The position numbers and the translations under genes were made by a program. Source: VXNF01 sp964291305 (GTDB lineage: Bacteria; Actinomycetota; Acidimicrobiia; Acidimicrobiales; CATQHL01). From it: DNA of 64,000 nt. The stretch covers positions 1,178,001 to 1,242,000 of the forward strand of contig OZ219783.1 of NCBI GenBank assembly GCA_964291305.2, written 5' to 3'. This document shows, piece after piece, positions 59,189-64,000 of this stretch. The notes under the pieces are model-generated. The model was not told where the DNA came from, ran no database searches, and worked only from the letters and a program-made list of their open reading frames with translations. Position 1 is the stretch's first letter; every line of letters begins with the position of its first letter.

Positions 59189-60505
59189 GTGAGCACTGAT
59201 CCTTTGAGGACTGATTCTGTAAGCACTGATTATCGCCAGATCCGCGTCCTCTGGCCGGATCATCTGAATCTGCCGCGCGGTAAATATCTGCCTGTTGCCC
59301 AAGCGGCTGGCAGCACTCGGCATTGCCTCACCAACTTTGCGCTCAACTACGACCGAAACATGGGTCCGGTGCCCGGTACCGGCTTCCTGGAGGGCATGCC
59401 CGACATGAGCTGCCACTTCGACAGCAACAACGTACGGCCCGGCTGGGAGGAAGGCGTCGGTGTCGTCGTGGGCGATCTTCACTACCGGGACGCGCCCTTG
59501 CCCTTGGCGCCCCGGGAGGTTCTGCGGCGAGCCGTAGCTGCCTGGGAGGAACTCGGCTATGTGCCCAAGGCAGGTTTCGAGTTTGAGGCCTACCTAATGC
59601 AGCCCGACAAACAAAGGGGGTGGGTGCCATATCGTGCCCCCGGGTCATTTGTCTACGGTACGGGGCCTTTCAATGACCCTTCGGGTGTCTGGCGAGAGAT
59701 CGTTACTCGAGCGGACGTGTGCGGATTTCCGCTGGAGTCAGCTAACGCCGAATACGACGAGAGCCAGTTTGAGTTCACGCTGGCCTACGACGACGCCCTC
59801 GTCGCTGCTGACGAGGCCTTCCTCTTCAAGGCAATGGCGCGGGAGGTGGCGGCAGAGCGGGATGTGCTGCTCACCTTTCTACCCAAACCTGTGACAGCGC
59901 TCGGCGGAAACGGTCTCCACGTGAACCTCAGCTTCGTAGACCAGTCTGGGGATTTTGCCTTGCTAGACGACGCTGCCTCTGACGGCCTTTCGCAGTTGGC
60001 TAAACAATGCATCGCCGGCCAGTTGACGTATTTGCGGTCGATGACGGCGCTGTGTTGCCCTACGGTCAACTCTTATAAGCGCGTAGTCCCGGGGCAGCTC
60101 TGCGGCTATTGGCAGAACTGGGGCCACGACCACCGCAGCACCACCGTGAGGGTGAACCTCGAACGTGGCCACTCCACCCGGCTGGAGAACCGTCTAGCCG
60201 ATCCAGCCGCCAGTCCCCACGTGGCTCTGGCGGCGATTTTGACCGCCAGCCGACTCGGGGTGATCAACCAACTGGAGTGCCCAAAGCCGGAGACCCTAGA
60301 CGGCCTCGAGAACGTCAGTTGCGAGGTACACGCTCCGAGAAGCCTGGCCGAGGCCCTCGACGAGTTAGAGGCCGACACCACCTTCGTGGAAGCTATTGGC
60401 CGCGACGCGGTAGCACAGTTCGTGGCGGTCAAGCGCACCGAGTGGGAGCAGTTCACAGCTCACGTGACTGACTGGGAACTTGACACCTATCTGCCCTACA
60501 TCTGA
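59189..60505 (+). CDS. glutamine synthetase family protein (probable gamma-glutamyl-amine ligase)
   Basis: 438 residues from GTG 59189, set by AGGAGG five bases upstream. The first residues duplicate themselves (VSTDPLRTDSVSTD). The GS fold shows LPRGKYLPVAQAAGSTRHCL, GFEFEAYLMQPD, GNGLHVNLSF (Glu/His metal and ATP residues), and CPTVNSYKRVVPGQLCGYWQ with TRLENRLAD. Relatives join glutamate to amines such as putrescine, anilines or ethanolamine. No adenylation-site loop for GlnA regulation was recognised, so nitrogen assimilation is less likely. Confidence 0.85.
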   Translation: MSTDPLRTDSVSTDYRQIRVLWPDHLNLPRGKYLPVAQAAGSTRHCLTNFALNYDRNMGPVPGTGFLEGMPDMSCHFDSNNVRPGWEEGVGVVVGDLHYRDAPLPLAPREVLRRAVAAWEELGYVPKAGFEFEAYLMQPDKQRGWVPYRAPGSFVYGTGPFNDPSGVWREIVTRADVCGFPLESANAEYDESQFEFTLAYDDALVAADEAFLFKAMAREVAAERDVLLTFLPKPVTALGGNGLHVNLSFVDQSGDFALLDDAASDGLSQLAKQCIAGQLTYLRSMTALCCPTVNSYKRVVPGQLCGYWQNWGHDHRSTTVRVNLERGHSTRLENRLADPAASPHVALAAILTASRLGVINQLECPKPETLDGLENVSCEVHAPRSLAEALDELEADTTFVEAIGRDAVAQFVAVKRTEWEQFTAHVTDWELDTYLPYI

Positions 60506-60534
60506 GGGCTATGCGGGCTGTTTGGCTAGAGGTG

Positions 60535-61296
60535 TCAGCGGGAGGGGCCGAGGTAGGTGTCGAAAAGATCGGTGCGCTGTAGCAACTCCCGGCCGGTGCC
60601 TTCTGCGGCGATCTCGCCGGTGCGCATTATGTAAGCCCTATCGCATACCTGCAGCATGCGATAGGCGTTTTGCTCGACAACCAGCAGCGTGCGGCCGGCG
60701 GCTGCTAGCTGCCCGATTAGGTCGAAAACCAAATCCACTAACGCCGGCGCCAGACCCAACGACGGCTCGTCCATCAGCAGGATGCGGGGAGCGCTCATTA
60801 GGGCTCGGGCTATCGCTAGTTGTTGTGCCTCGCCACCGGAGAGATAGCCAGCCGGAGTGTCAGGACGCGCCCCCAGCACCGGGAACAGTTCGCTCATCTC
60901 CTGCAACCGCTGGGTGCGCTGGCGGGCGGTTGCGGTGATTCCGGCTATGAGCAGGTTCTCGCGCACTGTCAGATCGGCGAAAAGCCGGCGGTGTTCGGGC
61001 ACTAGGGCTAGCCCAGCGCGCAAGATCCTGTCTGCCGGGGCGCCGGTCATGTCGGTGCCGTCAAGCTGGACGCGGCCGGCGTTGGGTTTCAGCAGCCCGG
61101 CGATGGAGTTCAGCAGCGTTGTTTTGCCAGCTCCGTTGGGGCCGATAATCCCCACGACTTCGCCGGCGCTGATCTGCAATGAGGCCGATCTCAAGGCAGC
61201 AATCGAGCCATAGCGCGTGGTAAGTGAGTCAACATTCAGCATGTCCGGGGCAGCTGTGTGGCGGCCGTTTTCGCCGTCGGCTGGGCGAGCCGTCAC
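60535..61296 (-). CDS. livF: branched-chain amino acid-type ABC ATPase (LivF-like)
   Basis: 253 residues from GTG 61296, overlapping the P450 stop as GTGA; ATG 61242 (MLNVDSLTTRYGSIAALRS) is the family-like start. Walker A GPNGAGKT, signature LSGGEAQQLAIARALMSAPR, Walker B ILLMDEP, and LVPEHRRLFADLTVRENLLI as in LivF. The matching LivG, permeases and binding protein are not adjacent. It is last in an operon with acyl-CoA dehydrogenase, alcohol dehydrogenase and P450. Confidence 0.86.
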   Translation of the reverse strand: MTARPADGENGRHTAAPDMLNVDSLTTRYGSIAALRSASLQISAGEVVGIIGPNGAGKTTLLNSIAGLLKPNAGRVQLDGTDMTGAPADRILRAGLALVPEHRRLFADLTVRENLLIAGITATARQRTQRLQEMSELFPVLGARPDTPAGYLSGGEAQQLAIARALMSAPRILLMDEPSLGLAPALVDLVFDLIGQLAAAGRTLLVVEQNAYRMLQVCDRAYIMRTGEIAAEGTGRELLQRTDLFDTYLGPSR

Positions 61297-62555
61297 CTTT
61301 CCAACTCCTGCGGTTCCAAGGGCAACTCGGCCACGCCGTGCACGAAGTTGGAGGCGATGCGCCGAGGTTCGCCGGCTTGGCGCAGACTAATCCCTCGAGC
61401 TAGCAGCTCTTCTAGCAGCACCTTGATCTCCATGCGTGCCAGGGAGGCGCCAAGGCAGAAGTGGTGCCCTCCGCCGCCAAATGAAAAATGCTGGTTGGGT
61501 GAGCGAGCCACATTAAAGTCGAATGGATCTTCGAATGCTTCGGGGTCGCGGTTCGCTGACGAGTACCACATGACCACCTTGTCCCCCGCGGCAACGTTGG
61601 TGCCAGCCAGTACGGTGTCGTGGCGAGCTGTTCGCCGCATGTGCATCACCGGAGTTGCCCAGCGCAGCACTTCCTCGGCGGCACTGCTGAGAAGTTCGGG
61701 CTGTCGGCTCAGGCGAGTCAGGGTCTCGGGTCGTTCGGCGAGCGCCAGAGCGCCGTGCGCCAGAGCCGTGCGGGTGGTCTCATTCCCGGCGAACACCAGC
61801 AGGTGGAAGAAGTTGCGGTACTCCTGCGGTGACAGCATCCCGGTGTCGGCCGCTTGAACTAGCTGGGTTACCAAGTCCTCTGCCGGTGTGGCCCGGCGGT
61901 TATTGCCGAGTTCCTCGCCGTAGACGTACAGGGCATGGCTGGCAGGGCTACCAAACGGCAGCAGCCGTAGCGGGGTGGTGTTCCCAAAGGCGTCAGGCGC
62001 CAATGTGGGGCGATCACCGGTGCCTTCGATGAGGTAGTCCGAGAGTTTCACTAGGTACTCGGCATCGGCTCCGGGTACCCCGAGCATCAACATGATCACC
62101 CTGATAGGCAGTGGTGCCGCTATCTGATGTATCCAGTCTCCACCACCGTCGGCCACAAAGCTGTTTAAGAGTTCGCCAGCGATCTGTCGGGTGGCCTCGG
62201 TGAACGAGTCGATGCTCCGCGGGGTGAACTGGCGGCTCACAAGCCGTCGCAGCCGGGTGTGGCTGGGCGCGTCAGTGTCGATGATCGAACGCCGAGCTTC
62301 CAGAGCGTCGGCCTCCAAGTCCCACAGGTTGGTGTGCCCGATGCCAGAGGAGAACACCCCCGGGTTGCGCGAAACTTGGGCCACATCTGCGTAGCGGGTG
62401 ACGGCCCAGAACCCCCCGGCACCATACGGGTGCCAGGCCAGCCCCGGGGTGCGGCGAATGGTAGAGAAGCGGTCGTGGGGGATGCCCTGGAGGTAAAGGC
62501 CCGGATTCGTCACGTCAGGCATCACGGCGCTAGCGGATGTCGAGCAGCCGGTCAC
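61293..62555 (-). CDS. cytochrome P450
   Basis: 420 residues from GTG 62555, overlapping the dehydrogenase stop as GTGA. The I-helix oxygen motif is FAGNETTRTAL, the K-helix EEVLRW carries ExxR, and the heme loop FSFGGGGHHFCLGASLAR carries the Cys ligand. No membrane anchor is present, as in soluble bacterial P450s. The start region NPGLYLQGIPHDRFSTIRRT is like that of CYP125/142-type enzymes. Neighbouring acyl-CoA and alcohol dehydrogenases suggest oxidation of a lipid or steroid-like carbon chain (inference). Confidence 0.9.
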   Translation of the reverse strand: MTGCSTSASAVMPDVTNPGLYLQGIPHDRFSTIRRTPGLAWHPYGAGGFWAVTRYADVAQVSRNPGVFSSGIGHTNLWDLEADALEARRSIIDTDAPSHTRLRRLVSRQFTPRSIDSFTEATRQIAGELLNSFVADGGGDWIHQIAAPLPIRVIMLMLGVPGADAEYLVKLSDYLIEGTGDRPTLAPDAFGNTTPLRLLPFGSPASHALYVYGEELGNNRRATPAEDLVTQLVQAADTGMLSPQEYRNFFHLLVFAGNETTRTALAHGALALAERPETLTRLSRQPELLSSAAEEVLRWATPVMHMRRTARHDTVLAGTNVAAGDKVVMWYSSANRDPEAFEDPFDFNVARSPNQHFSFGGGGHHFCLGASLARMEIKVLLEELLARGISLRQAGEPRRIASNFVHGVAELPLEPQELER

Positions 62556-63523
62556 GATGTGCCGATTGTCAGTACTAATCGGCCGCGCAGTTCACCTGAC
62601 CGCAGGCGCTCGTGCGCTTCTGCAGCCTGCTCCAACGGCATAGTTTCTACGGGCTGGATGATCGAGGGTTCGCGGGCGGCCAATGCTAGCAACTCGTCCA
62701 ACTGTGCCCGAGTGCCCCAGACGCTGTTCATAAAGACCACTTCGTGTGGCCAAGCGCCAAAGCCCCATGGGATCCGCCCCCCGAAAAGGCCAATGACGAT
62801 CACCATGCCGCGCTTGCGCACCGCCCCCGCCGCTTGAGCCAGCGTGGTGTCCGACCCGATGAAGTCCAGTACTACATCGCTGGCTGGTATCCCCCCGGCC
62901 GGGTCCACGGACTCGTGGGCACCGATCTCACAGGCTGTGGCTCGTTTGGCTGCTGAGAGGTCGGCGGCCACCACCGTGGCATCGCTCAGCAACCGCAGAT
63001 AGCGAATGGCGAACTGCCCCAGTCCGCCGGTGCCAATCACGGTGACACGTACGCCAGGGCCCCGCTGGTGCAGCAAGTCCAGCGTGTGCCCAACGGCCCG
63101 GTAGGCGGTCAGCCCGCCGCATGCCAGTGGGGCCGCGGCGACCGGGTCCAGGTCGCCGAGAGGCGCAAGGTAGCGGGCATCTCTCACCGCCATATGCTCT
63201 GCGTACCCGCCGTCGGAGAAGATGCCAGCCTCGGCCGAGTCAGAGCAGATCATCTCCAAGTTGGCCTTACAGTCCGCGCAGTTACCACATCCCCACGGCG
63301 CGTAAACCATCACCGGTCCCAGACGTTTGTGCATTCCGGTCACTTCGTGACCGAGGATCCGCGGCAGGTCAATGCTGAACAAGCCCTCTGAGAGGTGCAG
63401 ATCGGAATGGCATACGCCACAGGCGATCACGTCGATTAGCTCTCCATCACCGGCGATGGGGTCGGGATGATCATCGACGAGGTGCATCGGAGTGCCGAAT
63501 TCGCTGAGCAGCATCGCCCGCAT
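62552..63523 (-). CDS. zinc-dependent alcohol dehydrogenase with a shortened catalytic loop
   Basis: 323 residues from ATG 63523, with GGGGG upstream. Catalytic zinc: CGVCHSDLHLSEG and LGHEVTG. Structural zinc: CGNCADCKANLEMIC. NAD site: VTVIGTGGLGQFAIRYLRLL. Compared with the usual family line GHE.aG.v..lGpgv.g..vGDpV.vy.PWGCG, about ten residues between LGP and VMVY are missing, an apparent in-frame deletion of about 30 bases near 63313. Whether activity is kept is unclear. Confidence 0.85.
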   Translation of the reverse strand: MRAMLLSEFGTPMHLVDDHPDPIAGDGELIDVIACGVCHSDLHLSEGLFSIDLPRILGHEVTGMHKRLGPVMVYAPWGCGNCADCKANLEMICSDSAEAGIFSDGGYAEHMAVRDARYLAPLGDLDPVAAAPLACGGLTAYRAVGHTLDLLHQRGPGVRVTVIGTGGLGQFAIRYLRLLSDATVVAADLSAAKRATACEIGAHESVDPAGGIPASDVVLDFIGSDTTLAQAAGAVRKRGMVIVIGLFGGRIPWGFGAWPHEVVFMNSVWGTRAQLDELLALAAREPSIIQPVETMPLEQAAEAHERLRSGELRGRLVLTIGTS

Positions 63524-63534
63524 TACGCCCCCTT

Positions 63535-64000
63535 TCAGTAGCTTTTGGGTAGGCCCAGACAACGCTGGGCCAGATAGGCCAAGACGAGGTTGTTGCTGAC
63601 CGGCGCCACCTGGTAGAGCCGGGTCTCGCGCAGCTTGCGTTCTATGTCGTATTCGGTGGCGAAGCCAAACCCGCCGAAGGTGTCCATTGCCGCATTGGCG
63701 GCTGCCCAGGAGGCTTCGCTGGCCAGCAGCTTGGCGGTGTTGGCTTCGGCACCGCAAGGATCGCCCCGATCGAACAGGCTGGCGGCTTTGAAGCGCATGA
63801 GGCTGGCGGCCTGGATGGCGGCATAAGCCCGGGCCAGCGGGAAGGCCACGCCCTGGTTTTGCCCGATCGGTCGGCCGAACACTGTCCGCTCTCGGGCATA
63901 CGCCGAGGCCCGGTCGCAGCAGAAGCGGCCGTCGCCCACGCACTCTGCGGCGATCAAGATGCGCTCGGCGTTCATGCCGTCCAGGATGTGCGAGAAGCCT
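63535..64000 (-). CDS. acyl-CoA dehydrogenase, C-terminal part
   Basis: The gene runs off the right edge; about 155 codons are seen. The helical C-terminal domain includes ERILIAAECVGDGRFCCDRA, RTVFGRPIGQNQGVAFPLAR, and MDTFGGFGFATEYDIERKLR, the FAD-binding 'r.yGG.G...e...eR..RD..' type region, with RETRLYQVAPVSNNLVLAYL. It would oxidise an acyl-CoA. The ADH gene follows 11 bases later. Confidence 0.92.
   Translation of the reverse strand, partial: GFSHILDGMNAERILIAAECVGDGRFCCDRASAYARERTVFGRPIGQNQGVAFPLARAYAAIQAASLMRFKAASLFDRGDPCGAEANTAKLLASEASWAAANAAMDTFGGFGFATEYDIERKLRETRLYQVAPVSNNLVLAYLAQRCLGLPKSY

Overview
The window is about 60% G+C and gene-dense, and it reads as a bacterial chromosome of the Actinomycetota, probably an uncultured Acidimicrobiia-like lineage (inference). 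The support is an actinobacterial integration host factor (mIHF) upstream of gmk-rpoZ-coaBC-metK, a PriA without recognisable helicase motifs, an F420-type PPOX flavoprotein, a DUF222/HNH endonuclease, many GTG starts, and the actinobacterial order aroK/aroB-aroQ-pepQ-efp-nusB-pyrR-pyrB-pyrC-carA-carB-pyrD-pyrF. The standard genetic code fits throughout.

Region 1 (1-16.7 kb) is accessory. It starts with the tail of a sugar-type ABC ATPase, an amino-acid-type binding lipoprotein and tRNA-Arg(TCT). A triple 23-bp repeat then precedes an AAA+/DUF4143 ATPase, followed by a DUF222/HNH nuclease. Next come three paralogous exported proteins on the minus strand (4.5-8.4 kb). They share a duplicated ARKL/WLP repeat module, and one also carries a trypsin-like protease. 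Four poly(G) tracts of 9-14 bases lie inside or beside these genes. In two of the genes a poly(C) run (sense strand) sits between a conserved leader and the signal peptide, in frame in one gene and out of frame in the other, which looks like contingency-locus phase variation. This is the most interesting system in the window. After it come a transketolase/pyruvate-dehydrogenase-E1-like enzyme, an ImmA/IrrE peptidase with a DUF4411 PIN protein that has lost its start codon, a small toxin-antitoxin-like cluster, a YgjP-type metallopeptidase, a VOC protein and an SDR.

Region 2 (16.7-35.9 kb) is mostly housekeeping: PAP2 phosphatase, GlnRS, PPOX protein, YihY membrane protein, tRNA-Gly(TCC), tig-clpP-clpX, folC, ndk, hisS-aspS, a DUF948-like membrane protein and alaS. 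A convergent, translationally coupled ruvX-mltG-aroE operon follows on the minus strand.

Region 3 (35.9-57.3 kb) is a long forward run joined largely by 4-base ATGA/GTGA overlaps. Shikimate steps (aroK-aroB fusion, aroQ) lead into pepQ, efp and nusB, then nearly the whole UMP pathway (pyrR, pyrB, pyrC, carA, carB, pyrD, pyrF), then mIHF, gmk, rpoZ, coaBC, metK and priA. Two minus-strand genes, a NicX/M29-like protein and an alpha/beta hydrolase, sit between coaBC and metK. aroC, pyrE and pyrK are not seen here.

Region 4 (57.3-64 kb) is catabolic: a class I glutamine amidotransferase, a class III extradiol dioxygenase divergent from a glutamine-synthetase-like ligase (together suggesting gamma-glutamylation-dependent amine breakdown), and a minus-strand operon of acyl-CoA dehydrogenase, zinc alcohol dehydrogenase, cytochrome P450 and a LivF-type ATPase. 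Across the window, spacers and gene edges carry many short perfect tandem duplications, as if slippage is frequent in this genome.
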